Of a stretch of 64,000 bases of DNA, positions 13,375 to 25,700 are shown in pieces. A program made the position numbers and the translations under genes. The notes under the pieces were generated by a model. That model was not told the DNA's origin and did not search any database. It saw only the letters and a list, made by a program, of their open reading frames with translations. The DNA comes from Hedera helix. Taxonomy: Eukaryota > Streptophyta > Magnoliopsida > Apiales > Araliaceae. Position 1 is the stretch's first letter. Every line of letters begins with the position of its first letter. The stretch is taken from the NCBI GenBank assembly GCA_947179155.2, contig OX359286.1, forward strand, positions 36,671,408-36,735,407, read 5' to 3'.

Positions 13375-13927
13375 CTATTTTTAATATAATTATTATTATT
13401 TTTATAATAATAATTATTATTATAATTAATATTATTATTACTATAATTATTATTATTAATTATAAGTATTATTAGTATAATTATTATTATAATAATAATT
13501 ATTTTTATTAATATTAATATTATAATTATTAATAATAATAATAATTATAGTAATAATAATTATTATTAATAATAATTATAATTATTATAATTAATATTAT
13601 TATTACTATAATAATTATTATTAATTATAATTATTATTAGTATAATTATTATTATTATAATTATTATTATTTTTATTAATATTAATATTATAATAATAAT
13701 AATTATTATTCTAATAATTATAATTATGATTATTATTATTATTATAATTATTATTATCATAATTTTTATTAGAATAATTATTATTATTAGTATTATTATT
13801 AGCACTATCATTAATATTATTATTTTTATTTTTATAATAATAATTATTATTATTATTTTTATAATAATAATTATTATTTTTATAATAATAATTATTATTA
13901 TAATTAATTATAATTATTATTAGTATA

Positions 13928-13960
<33 letters not shown>

Positions 13961-14135
13961 ATGTTCAACTGTTCATAGGGTTAAAATGGTAAAATACTGT
14001 TATTCAGACATCTGAAAAAATTGATTATCAAACAACATTTTTTCATTCAGATACAATTCTATTCAGATGCTCTATATTATTCAGATGTCTAAATTATTCA
14101 GATCTTAATACAGAATTTTATCAAACAGCACCTAA
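12705..14135. mobile_element. PIF/Harbinger-type MITE carrying an ATT array
   Basis: Termini GGTGTTGTTTG (12708) and CAAACAGCACC (ending 14132) are inverted repeats. Both sides carry TAA (12705-12707 and 14133-14135), the 3-bp target typical of PIF/Harbinger and Tourist elements. Inner sequence near each end, such as CATTTAGAGGCATTC-type and CAGATGTCTAAATTATTCAG strings, matches the copy at 20026-20846 in opposite orientation. The centre is replaced by a ~1-kb ATT/AAT array. No transposase is encoded. The right end lies about 145 bp upstream of the H-protein start codon. Confidence 0.75.
12921..13961. repeat. ~1-kb ATT/AAT trinucleotide array
   Basis: Almost the whole stretch is ATT or AAT units in alternating blocks, so it can fold on itself, with a pure AGT block at 13341-13373. 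Several longer blocks recur, for example a segment near 13085-13210 again near 13375-13475, which suggests internal duplication. It lies wholly inside the MITE at 12708-14132. Confidence 0.95.
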
Positions 14136-14278
14136 GATGAGGCTTTGATTGTCCACCATTCGAATAGGATTATAGATAATATAGCTAGGAAACAGTGTCC
14201 CTCTTCCTTTTTATTTGTATTTTTGGCTTGAGCCTCCTCTTCCTCTATCAACAACACAAGAAGAAGATAATAAAAAAA

Positions 14279-15779
14279 ATGGCCCTTGGAGTGTGGGCTT
14301 CTTCAGCTGCCAATGCACTCAGAGTTTCCTCTGCTTCCAGAACTCTTCTCTCTCCTTCTGCACTCTTTTCTCTCTCCAAATGTTTCTCCACTGGTACCTA
14401 CCATTATATTTTTCCAGAATTATTTTCCTTTTATTTGCTTCTACTTCATTTTACTCTCTCCCTCTCTCGCTCGCTCTCTCATTTTCTGTTTTGCAAAATC
14501 ATTGATGATATATTTATTTATTTATGGAGTTTTGGATGGGGCAAAGTATGCTCATTCACATGAATGGGTGAAGCATGAGGGTCCAGTGGCTACTATTGGC
14601 ATCACTCATCATGCTCAGGTTCCTTATTCATCTTATTATATCTGCTACCAATCTTACCTGACTTGTTAAAGAGTATTTCTTTCTTACTTTCATTTACCAC
14701 CAAGTATAGCTAGTGGTACTTGATTTTATTTGCAAACAAAATGAAGTCATTTCTAGTTAGTTATTTTATTTCGACTGCATGCCCAATGTCACATTATATA
14801 TATATAATATAATAACATACTCCTATTACAATTTCATTTTTATGTACTTTACTGTCCAACAAAAATTATACTATACTACTTTCTTGTAGATTTATTAATA
14901 CAAATATTCTCTTTGTTTCTTTTTATTTGTCTTTTTAGATAGTGAAACTTGTATTTTTTTTTTATTTGCTATTTGTATATATATTTTAAAGAAACATTAA
15001 TGACTTTGTTGACGATATTATCCCTTCATTAAGTATTAATTTGTTTATTTTTTTTCCTTTTCAATGAATTTTGAAGGATAATAATGAGATTTTATACTCT
15101 TTTTAATCGATCAGACAAATTATTACTGTATTTCTTAATCCTTGTATTTTCTTGTAAAATGTCAATAAGAAGGAACAAAGAGAGTAATAAGGATTGTATA
15201 GGACACAGCTAAACTGTAATATTTTCTATGATAAATTTAGACGGGAGAAAGGAGTGACTAGAAGACATCTAATCGAGCAAAAAGAACTGTATGGACATCT
15301 TTCCACTGTGATAATACCATTTGAAATATTGAACATCCTAATAACAGGACCATCTGGGAGAAGTGGTATTTGTAGAGCTGCCAGAACCTGGTGGCTCAGT
15401 TACAAAAGGCACAGGGTTTGGAAATGTGGAAAGTGTTAAAGCCACCAGTGATATTAATTCCCCAATCTCAGGAGAGATTGTCGAGGTCAACACAAAGCTG
15501 AATGAAACACCTGGCTTGGTAACATTTTCCTAACTCGAAATTTATAGATTTCATATCGATGTTTTCTATCATTTGTTAGCAAACAAAGTATCATGAAACT
15601 ATCTATAGCTCAATTGGTATTTTTTTTAATACTTTTGTTTGCAATTCAAGGTCAATTCGAGTCCGTATGGACAAGGATGGATAATCAAGGTGAAGCCACA
15701 CAATCCATCTGAATTAGAAACTTTGATGGATGTGGAAGCTTACAAAAAATTCTGTGAAGAGGAAAATGCTGCACACTAG
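14279..15779 (+). CDS. GDCSH: Glycine cleavage system H protein, mitochondrial
   Basis: Four exons: 14279-14393, 14530-14618, 15348-15518 and 15651-15779, giving 167 residues. H protein is the lipoyl shuttle of the mitochondrial glycine decarboxylase complex (P, T and L partners), essential in photorespiration. Residues 1-36 are a Ser/Ala/Arg-rich presequence ending KCFS. The mature part starts near Ser37 and contains YAHSHEWVKHEG, DHLGEVVFVELPEPGG and ESVKATSDINSPISGE. Lys99 in ESVKA is the lipoyl-lysine and equals Lys63 of the mature pea protein. The C-terminus FCEEENAAH is typical. Residue 65 is His where I recall Asp in most plant homologues (GITDHAQ). Length and exon count fit the family. 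The product is near certain. Confidence 0.97.
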
Positions 15780-15788
15780 AATCTGCAC

Positions 15789-15836
<48 letters not shown>

Positions 15837-16812
15837 TGCTTTAATTCAACATGGAACTGTTACAACAAATGCAGGCTCAATAACATGTTCCAATTGTTAC
15901 TCTCTGTTCCACTTCCTCGGTTAGAATGTTGCTCTGTTTCATGCAATTAAAAGACGGCCCCCTTTTATCACTTTGATGGCTTCCATCTTTTTACTGCATT
16001 TGCTTTCGATTTTCTTGCTCAAGTTCTTATCATCTGCTGTAATACTGACAAAGTTCCGCAAATATAATTGTGAATTATACATTGTAATGGCACACATTGT
16101 ATAATTAGTTTGCTACATTTACAAACTCTCTGACTGCTCCACTCATTACGGGACAACCATCCCTCCATTACACTTTCTACCCAATTTTCTTTAATACACA
16201 TTTATCGACAAATAAAACACTTTTAACGACAAAGACAGTTCTTACTAATATATTGTCACTGATTTTTTCCAAATCACGCCACAATATATACCAAGATCAG
16301 ACACCATTTGGATGATGTCACAAGCAAGCAAACCCTTTGATGTGTCACCAACTCAAAATGATGAATTCACGTCAATTTATAATTTTATAATTTCACAAAA
16401 TGACTTCAAAAAATAAAAATATATCTCTAACTTCAGAATAGAATGTGTAATTATAATATAATCGAGAAGCATGCACCAGAGCAAAAACAAAAAAAGAAGA
16501 TAAGAAAACCAACTTCAGCTCGATCCGAAAAATAAAACACTACCCTACACATGAACCACATGAAACATGAAAGTACTAAACATTTAAAACTTTCCATTTT
16601 TGAGAAGGAGAGTTTATGGAATGGTTAAGTCTAACATTTGTACAAGATTTCGGACATAAATCCTTGTATCTTAACATCATCAGAAGCAAATAACACAGAA
16701 CAAACTGACTGACACAAGCTCACACATACACTAGGAAGTTCTAAAACACAGTGAACTTTTATTAACATGAATCTTCCATACAAGCACATTATAATAACCC
16801 ATCCTCATGGAG
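15780..16812. other. 3' flanks of convergent H-protein and small-gene transcripts, with (CA)n tract
   Basis: No coding exon. A (CA)n tract of about 38 bp lies at 15795-15832, some 15 bp after the H-protein stop codon, so probably in its 3'UTR. The rest should hold the 3' ends of the H-protein transcript (plus) and of the small gene ending at 16813 (minus). Confidence 0.6.
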
Positions 16813-17064
16813 TCATGGGTGCCCATTGCACCCGGTCACACTGAAATCTGGAGATTGGATATTAGAAATTGAGATCAGCTTGGACCTTAAAAGGCTTAGA
16901 TTGTCAGCTTCGTCAGTGTTATTTGTGACAGCCTCGTCTTTGCTGCTTAAGTTTTCAAATGTAGTGCAATCAAGAATTTTATCTGGTACTGAGTAAGAGA
17001 TGGTGATAAGCAACTCTCTAGCCAGCTCCAATGATGACTCCTCACAAGATGCTCTGATATCCAT
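16813..17064 (-). CDS. Small unrecognised protein, 83 aa
   Basis: A single coding exon of 83 residues starts MDIRASCEESSLELARELLI and ends FSVTGCNGHP. I do not recognise a domain. It is acidic and Ser/Leu-rich, with no transmembrane segment or clear signal peptide. Support for a real gene: codon use looks coding. In addition, an untranslated first exon (ending at 18436 with CAAAG|GTAC) can be spliced to an acceptor (GGATTTAG|AAG) at 17082, just 18 bp before the ATG. The position between H-protein and the NPF7.3/PKP3 cluster suggests that a conserved small gene of the Arabidopsis At1g32460 slot could be the orthologue; that is inference from order only. Confidence 0.6.
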   Translation of the reverse strand: MDIRASCEESSLELARELLITISYSVPDKILDCTTFENLSSKDEAVTNNTDEADNLSLLRSKLISISNIQSPDFSVTGCNGHP

Positions 17065-17099
17065 AAAATGTAAAAGCTTCTTCTAAATCCAGAAAACCA

Positions 17100-17515
17100 T
17101 TAATTTGAGTTAAACATAATTCTCATACCAGACAAATAGTAAGAAACCATCTACCTTTGTGCATTCCTATTTTTAGCCAAAATTAAGAAAACTATTAATT
17201 TGTGTTGAACTCAATTCTCATACCAGACAAATGGTAAATAAAGTATAAATCAACTAACAAAACATCCCTTTGGACAAAGACGCCATTTATGGTGTGTTTG
17301 TGAGCTTTATTTTTGGGGGAATAGAAGGAATGAGAGGGGGAAGTTAGGACACATTATCTCTAAAATTGGAAGAAAAAGTGTTCAACTTTCTCGTCCCATC
17401 ATTTCCCTTCCCCCAAAATAAAACTCACAAACACACGTTAAGAATAAAAACCATCTACCGTTTATGCATTCCCTTTTTCAGCCAAATATTTGACAAAGAC
17501 GGCATTTAAGAATAT
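17100..17515. repeat. Imperfect tandem duplication with one copy split by a MITE
   Basis: The string CTCATACCAGACAAAT occurs near 17127 and 17218. ACCATCTACC..TTTGTGCATTCC near 17149 recurs as ACCATCTACCGTTTATGCATTCCC near 17449. GGACAAAGACGCCATTTA at 17272-17289 recurs as TGACAAAGACGGCATTTA at 17491-17508. The units therefore belong to old tandem copies; one copy contains the MITE at 17290-17437. Confidence 0.75.
17287..17440. mobile_element. Tourist-like MITE, 148 bp, TTA target duplication
   Basis: The element (17290-17437) has inverted ends of about 28 bp, GTGTGTTTGTGAGCTTTATT and, reversed, AATAAAACTCACAAACACAC, and is flanked by TTA at 17287-17289 and 17438-17440. The neighbouring tandem copy reads CATTTAAGAATA with a single TTA at 17506-17508, which is the pre-insertion state. 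Confidence 0.85.
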
Positions 17516-18540
17516 CTTCTATTAATAGTAGCAGATACAAATGATAGATCAAGCTTCTCTCCGAATCAGTCTTCAAGGAAGCAATTCAAACAAAACAACA
17601 AATTACCAAGAAGAAAAACAACAAATATTGTATAAAGGATGAACTTTTTCGTAATTTGGAATCAATTAAGGCAAAAGATGGAGGCTATATTGTTCATAGA
17701 ATTAAACCAAGTTGGGTTAAGTGCATTCTGACAGATGAAATGGACCAAGGTGACAAAACTGGAAACAAGATCTGCGCAACCATTTTCCGGTAGCATAAAC
17801 AAGGCTCCATTGACATAAATTGAAGTCTTAGCAAAAGCTATAAAAAATAACCTCATATACAAATTGTGCTCTAATTGGCTATCGTTTCCTCTTTTAAAAG
17901 TAATTTTTTTTTGAAAATCTCTTAGCAATGAAGAAACATTATTAACATTTTCCAGCTCATAAGCTTAAATCTCTATTTGGTAAGCTTCATGCCCGACCTC
18001 ATTCATGTCCATAAAAGAAGCAAAATCCATCATAATTCCCTCAAATCCAAAATTTTCTCTTTTTATAACTATACTTTTTCTCATCAAACAAATCAATTAT
18101 TATTGGCTTGCTCATCCAGCTGAATGACCAAGCTTATTAAATTTTCTTGAAATTCTAATATTCCACACATAGCTAATGCAAAAATTAAATACCAATTTAA
18201 CCCTTTATAAAAGCCCCTCTTAAACCCTAAATCTCCATTTTGATCCCTCACAATAATTCTCTCCAAACAACTTATCAGAACAAAGATATTGTAATAAAAA
18301 TAACAGAATTATCCAAAATTATCTATTAAACCTCAGAAATCACAAAATTTAATGCATCGATTATTATATATTGATAGCTGAGAATTCATAAGCAATTGGA
18401 ATTAGCTAAACAGAGAAGAATAGAAAAGAAAGTACCTTTGATATGAACTCTGTTAAGGACAACCGCGTTTTCTCTCTCCCCCTTGGGAAAAACAACTTTA
18501 ATTTATTGTCTGCGGGTTTGTTGTTTTATGACTATCTTAT

Positions 18541-19742
18541 TTTCCACGCAAAGAATTAAGGTTACCAATACCTTCTAGTCTCTTCTCCTTAAATATATAA
18601 ATTTTGACGTAATAGTCACGAGGCCCCATGCCAAATATAGTATTCTCAATTTTTATTTTATTATTTTATATTTTTTATAAATGATAAACTTCCTATATAT
18701 TCGTTTCCTATATTTAGTGTTATATATTTAGGTGGAGCATTATTCCCGTCCATTTCAAAAAGTTAATATTCATCCAATAATAGACATTAGATACTTAAGT
18801 GGTCATTTTTGGGTTTTGTTTTATGACAGCGTGGACAAAAATAAAATTTAGGATGTTCAATTTGCTAAAATTGAATAAAATGTGGATTCCCAATTTAATG
18901 TTCTTATTTTAAAGGTATTCTAGTAAATAAAAGCATCATTGACTTGGAGATTACCCTTTATAAAAATTAGTAGCCGGCAAAAGCGCTGTGTAAATTATGT
19001 AAAATAAAATAAAAATTATGTTAAATTTAAAAGATTTAAAAAATAATATAAAAAGAACAAAATAAAAATTACATTAAAAATTGCATGACATGTTAAAAAA
19101 AGCCAAAAAATTTTTAATTTTTTTTTACACCAAGTATGTCCTCAGACTTTATATATCAGATCCTAGGCCATAATAAGAGTCAAAATTATCGAGAAAATAT
19201 ATTTAAAGTGTTTAACAATAATTTAGAAAGTGGGCCATGATTTGATAAGCTTAGGCTTTATGGGTGGCTATGGGAATTCAAGATTTACCATAGTCTTCTC
19301 AGTAATCAAAGGCACAAGCTTGAATTTTTATGCTTGCCCATGAAAGAACTCCCTTTTAAGGATAAAAATTACAGCACAGGAAGATAGTAACAAGCTCATA
19401 GAACTAGCATAAACCGGTCATTGACCAATTGATAGTTCTCACAAAGAATGTCACCGACTCACTTAGCATATTGAAGTCTGGTTTTTTCATAATAACTTAT
19501 CAATAAACATTACATGCTACATATGTGCTTCCAAAGCTCATTTATCACCATAACAACTCCGATAAAGGCTGGGATACAACAAAAACCAACTTGATAACTT
19601 ATTACTTATATATTGCTCGACCTGTAGATACAGCATATATAGTTAACGGGGGATTTGGTGACATTTCCTGAAATCGCGATTGTCATAATATATTTCCCCC
19701 TACCGCTAACACTGAAGGGGAGTTGTATCATTTTTGCCACGG
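18541..19742. other. Intergenic region between small gene and BSK gene
   Basis: AT-rich, no coding exon recognised. The left part is the likely promoter of the small minus-strand gene, whose leader exon lies near 18436-18540; the right part is the 3' flank of the BSK gene, which stops at 19743. Confidence 0.5.
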
Positions 19743-22700
19743 TTAGTTCCGCCAGCTGTTATGCTTCTTTGCGTCAAATGTTGCCCCGTCGTTAAGCATG
19801 TCCTGAGCATCAGTTTCCATTCCAAGTTTGGACAGTGCAAGAGCTTGCAGATAGAATGCAGTTGGCCACTCCGGTATGCAAACCTGAGCCTGCATTGCGT
19901 CTCTCAAGGCAAGGTCTACCTGGTCGTTCATCAAATAGGATAGGGCTCTTCGTGCAAAGACTGTGGCCGATGGAACAGACATCGTAACTACCAACTGTTG
20001 GGTTTGGAAAAGAAAGGACGTCTTAGGTTGTGTTTAATAAAACTGAATATTAAGATCTGAAAAGTTTAGACATCTGAATAATATAAAATATTTGTCTAAA
20101 ATTGTATTTGAATGAAAATATTGTTTGATAATTAATTTTTACAAAATTTCGGTAATAACACTATTTTACTATTTTAACCCTGTGCATTGTCTAAAAAATT
20201 TATTTGATAATTTTAAATATTCAGTTTAATAAAAACGAGTGAATAATATTGCTGAATGTATTTATATAAAAATTTTATATACTCTAGTAAATAAATATTA
20301 AACAAATCACCTAAAATAATTAGCAATAATGTATAATATGATGACTATTATATTAGATAAAAAATTTGTCAAGTTTAATAGAGCAACAACATAATGTAAT
20401 AATTCAAGAGAAGAATTATATTTCTCTATTTCAAAATATAAAATCATTATTGACCTTATAAAGTCAATTTAAAATATTTTTAAACTCATAACTGACATAA
20501 ATTTCTTTGATTTTAGTTTATACGATAATGAATATTGAAAAATATCAAAAAACTAATATTCAATCATCTCAATTTTAAATATGAAAATGTCTCAAATCAA
20601 CTTTTCAAAAATTAATAATAATCTTAAAATTTAGAATGGAGGGAGTACAATATTTATTAAAGCTATATTTGTCCATAGATTTAAAATTTTCTTTAAGAGG
20701 CAACTTTTAATGATTTGGACTTCATTTTCTATCTTACCGATTTATAGACATTAAGAAGGATATTTTTTTTGCCAAACAACTTTAATCCTCTTAGTGAATG
20801 AGACAGTGGGTTGCTAAGAGGTATTAAGATGCAATCAAACACCACCTTAGTAGCTATTAGTACGTTACAGGAAATTAGTACCTTCTATAGTGTATCATGC
20901 CAAGCAGCAATTTCTTCAAAATGTGCGTGTATAATCTAATCGCATAATGGATTGTGACTAAAACTAAAATAGGAATAGACCCACCAGCTGGACATGTCTA
21001 ATAAAATACTGGCCAAGAAGCTAACTATTGAGCAGGATAGAAATAATATCTTCAAGGAAATTCTCATATAGGAGGCTAAGAGGAGGGCTGCATTAATATA
21101 CCTTTGTATAATATTCAATTGCACTCTTGAAATCCTTGTCCCTAAATGCAATATCGCCAAACTTCTTTGTGTTTAACATATCTTGCACTTGCTGCGTCCA
21201 TTCTTGAAATGATAGCTACATCAAAAGATTACATTATAAGAGAAGCTAGTGCATCAAGCCACTTGACAAGAATCTCGACATTTTACCACACTTGTAACCA
21301 TCATTTGGACATAGCCACACCATGGAGATATTAAGAAAGAAATCATATTATAGTTATATGAAAAAGAAATAAACTTCACTTTGAAATCACTAGTACTCTA
21401 TAGAAATGTTTGATAGTGAAAACATTTGCAACATTCTAGTGTATACACAGTTCAATTTACCTCATTTTCAGCACCCTCTTCATCCTTATAGCCCGTTTTA
21501 AGCAGTATATCATGCACAGAAGTAAGATCCATCCTTGCACAAGCCTTTCCAAGAGGAGACAGATTGGTTGTTACCACTGACGTAGTTTTAGTTAGCCCCA
21601 TTAAAACATGAGATGCCACCTACATATGCCAAATAAATTTATCAAAAGATTATAGAAATGAACAAATTTAAAGGCACCAATAGAAGCCATAAAAAAGGCA
21701 TAAGATGAAAACATTAAAGAGAAACACGAGCATGACATTAAAAATTATGTAAAATGCCACCTCCTTTTGCTTTTGAAGAGGAGATACTGCTGTAAGAAGA
21801 AACTTGGTATCAGGTCGATCCCTAGCGTCAGCCTGAAGACATTTTGAAGCAAGTTCAACGAATTTAGTAGCGTCGTCAATGGCATACTGCCCTTCCAAAG
21901 ATGAGTCCATTAACAACAATACATTCTTCCCCCTTATCAGGTCCAGTGCCTGGAAAATTCAAATTCCTTTTAAACACTTTTCCATGATATGCTACTAAAT
22001 AAGAAATTAGCATTTTTAAAGCTAAATATGATGACAAAGCAACCCATTAAAATAGTAACTTAACCAACAAACGTTGCAGGTTGAGTTAACTTACACTACT
22101 TGCTATCTTGGTTGGAGCATATACATCACATTTCGTATACCATGTTTTCTACTTATAAATACAAATTTCAAAATGAAGAAATGACAAGTAGGAAAAGTAA
22201 GTCCAAGGAACTTCTGCACATCATGATACCCATTCAATTTAAAAAGCAGTAGGCAATGATTGGAGTAGCCCACAAGCTAAAAATTTAGGATCATGTCACA
22301 AGGCTTAAATTTGTCCAATGTTGACATTTGTATTCTAAATAGTGTAAGAAAAAATACAGACATTGATACATAAAATTGAATTACATTTCTAACTGAATTT
22401 GGGATGGCTCCTAAAAGGCTGAAACATATAAAAATCTAAATAGTAAGGTAGTAGGCACTGTACATGGCTTGGAGGGATATGCTTCCCACTCAGAAGATCC
22501 AACAGTACTGTTCCATAACTGTAGATGACGCTCTCTGGGATAACCCTGCCTGCATAAGAATATGTAGTCAGGTATCTGAACATGCATTTGCAATCACCAT
22601 CAACTTGTGCCTATAGCTATCAAAGAAATGCCAAAAAAGTAGATCTTGAATCTCATAATGGAGAAAAAGAAAGGAGAAGGGATCACATAAATGTGGATAT

Positions 22701-25700
22701 TTTCTGCTATTGCTTCCAGTAAAAAGAACAAAAACTGCTCAAGGTATTGTTTGTCAAGTGATCAGTCAGAATAAAAGATAAAATGACAAAAGTAAGCCCT
22801 AATGAATTTCTTTGTTAAGCATTTTACTACTGCATTCAAGGATTTTAACGTAACGTCAACTTCAATGCTTGATTCAGTCGAGGCTGGTCAAAAAAGTGTT
22901 ACAAGCCTCCGCCGCATCAAGGAGTTTCAACTTCAAACAAGCAGAACCTAGGAAAATACTAATATAATCCACCTTATAGGATTTTACTAATATTCTATAG
23001 TCTCCTCCAACTAATTCTACTTTTCCCTAATGAATTACTAAAACCTCCATTTACTCCTATATCATTATATATAATTACTTCTGGTTCCGGAGAAAAATTA
23101 AGTTCCAGACTTTGGAAATCAATCATACATCCTATCATGATAAGAGTAATAGTTTCATCTACCATATGCTAACAAACTAGTTGAATGGTCAAGTCAAGCA
23201 TCAAAATTTTAAAATGGTGGTAGATGACGAAAAATGAAATCAGATTACCAGATAGTCGATTCTGAAAGATTTACCTGTTCGCAAAAATTCAGGTGGTGTA
23301 TAAGCCAAGTTTGTGCTGTAGCTCTTCCCATCCCGGCTATTTTTCATGAGGCCAAAACTAGACAAACAGGGTTCACCATCCTGCCAAAAGTGCAAAGTCA
23401 TTTTAACTCTACTTATTAAGATTCTAACATGACGTACTACAATATCAAAAAAGCTACAACAAGATCTATGTATCACCAAAATTTTACTGTGTCTATTGTC
23501 TCATAAAATAGGCAGTTGAGTAATCAATAACTTCATGAATCCCAAAGACGTGCATATTTCCACAAATGACTATTGCCACCATACTATTGATGGCGAGTTA
23601 GCTTGTAACTCCTTTATTTTTTTATTTTTTTTGCATTTAGATAATCCTAAGGTGATTAAGAAACTTTCTATAAAGAGACAAGGGAGGGCAACCCATGTAT
23701 AAGTAAATTATACCATAAACACTAACAAGGACTTTCATCCATGACATCAATGAAATGATGACGACCTACTAGATTTAAATGACAAGTTTGGATATACCAT
23801 AACTTGTAAAAGGCAAGGAGACGGGAAAGAGTGGGATTTCATGTTTGCTTTGGTATGAAGGATTATACCAGTACAATATTTTTACAGCTCCAACATGAAC
23901 ATGATTACTGACTCACTGAAAAAAGGGGGAAAGAGGACTAAAACTCCAAAACTAAGAGCGGTTAAATGCAAATTTCTGGGAACTGAAATTACTTGGTATA
24001 TACTTATGAGACAACTATTTCCCTTTTTCATTGATACATGAAAAGGTGGCCTTTATATTAATAAAAGATTTATATTTTCCTCCTGATTCCTAACCCTCTA
24101 TTCTCTCTTGCCTTTAAATTCCAAGATAATTGGTATGGATATAGGGCATTTCTCCCTTTCTATCTTTACTTTCCGTGTTAATTGGCGGTTACATTACAGT
24201 TGCTACAGATGTTCTACTAACATCATTTACTTCGTTTTGTTCTGCTTTTCTTATGCAATTGATTCCTTCCTGTCCCCACCGGACCCACCCACTACAGAAC
24301 ATGAGAACAAAAAATTACTACATATTTTCCGAAAAAACATAAAGCTAGATAAAGTAGCTCACAGGCATGTGCATAACATACCTCATTAAAAAGAACTCTA
24401 TATGCATTCAAATCATGATATATCTTTCGATTTTCAGCACTGCAATGATCAAGTGCCTGTGCAATATGAAATGCCACTCGTACGCGCATTTCCCATGGTA
24501 ATGGCTTCTTATCCCCTAAAACAAACAAAATTAAAGAGTAGTTAAAGAAAATAAATGCTTTTAAAAAAAAGAATGACGCATGGAAACAAGATAACTTGCA
24601 CATTCGTCTGGTACAGGTATGGACCAATTTAACATATATATATATATATATATATATTACACAGTCTGGGTATTTGTCATATGTATATACCTAATGATAG
24701 AGCAAAAATAATGAACTAATTATCAAAAAAATACAACAATAATTTCCAAAGTCTCTAATAAAAAAGAAGACTTTTCCAACCCATAGAGCAGGACGAACAA
24801 ACAAGGCTGCAATGCCAGAAATTAATAGCCTTTTGGTTTGAGAGACAGTGATACAACAGAGAACAATAATAAGCAGACAAGACTCTGTCTTCTAGTAAAG
24901 AAAGATTGGACTTCTATCCTAAACAACTTTCAATTTCATCTAAATCATAAACTACGTGGGATTAAAATTTGCCAGGAAAGTTGAAATGTAACAAATATAG
25001 CCTAATATTTATAAATAAATGTAGGGCTGAGATTAGACTAAGAATAGATGGTTGAGATTAACACTGAGTCTTCTTCTCTCTCTCTTCCACCTACAACTCT
25101 TTTCAAGGTCTATCTGAGATTATAAATCAGTAACAAGAGACGTATGCACAAATAGAAGATAATGGATGTAATAAAGTGGAAACTACTGTGTAAAGTGGTA
25201 TGAAACTTGAAGCCATCCATGTGCGACAAACCAGATAAACATCCAAAACGCAAAAGTACATCATTGCTCAATTAAACCTACTCGGGAACAATGATAAAAG
25301 TAAACAAGATTCTCAGAGTACACTAAATTTCCTAATATATGAAAATTAGGAAAAAACAAATCTAAACTCAAAAGAATTAATACTTTTAAGTTGAATTAAA
25401 TAAACCGAAACAGTAAATGCAGAGGTTAGTATCATACAGTGGAAGAGGTGTTTGGAAAGAGTATCATTTGGCATATACTCCGCCACCAATAGTCTCTCAT
25501 CTCCCTCGGCGCAACCCCCAATCAGATTCACCAATCTCTTATGCCTAACCTTTCCTACTCCAGCTGCTTCCACCTGATCAGTAAATTCAAAAGCAACATT
25601 GAGTATCAATTTGAAACCCTAAACCCCATATATATTACACTAATAACATTAACACTTGAGCTTAAACCCTGAATGCTAAAAAAGGGTAATGAAAAAAATT

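Larger units (their letters stand above)
17083..18435 (-). other. Putative 5'UTR intron of the small gene
   Basis: Donor GTACTTTCTTTT at 18435 and acceptor CTGGATTTAG at 17083 on the minus strand bound about 1.35 kb of AT-rich DNA with no coding signal. It contains a local tandem duplication (17100-17515) and a MITE. A leader intron of this size is common in plant genes. Confidence 0.45.

Noticed and set aside
12860..13968. Long open frames rich in Ile, Asn and Tyr on both strands
   Set aside because: They are translations of the ATT/AAT array and have no protein-like complexity.
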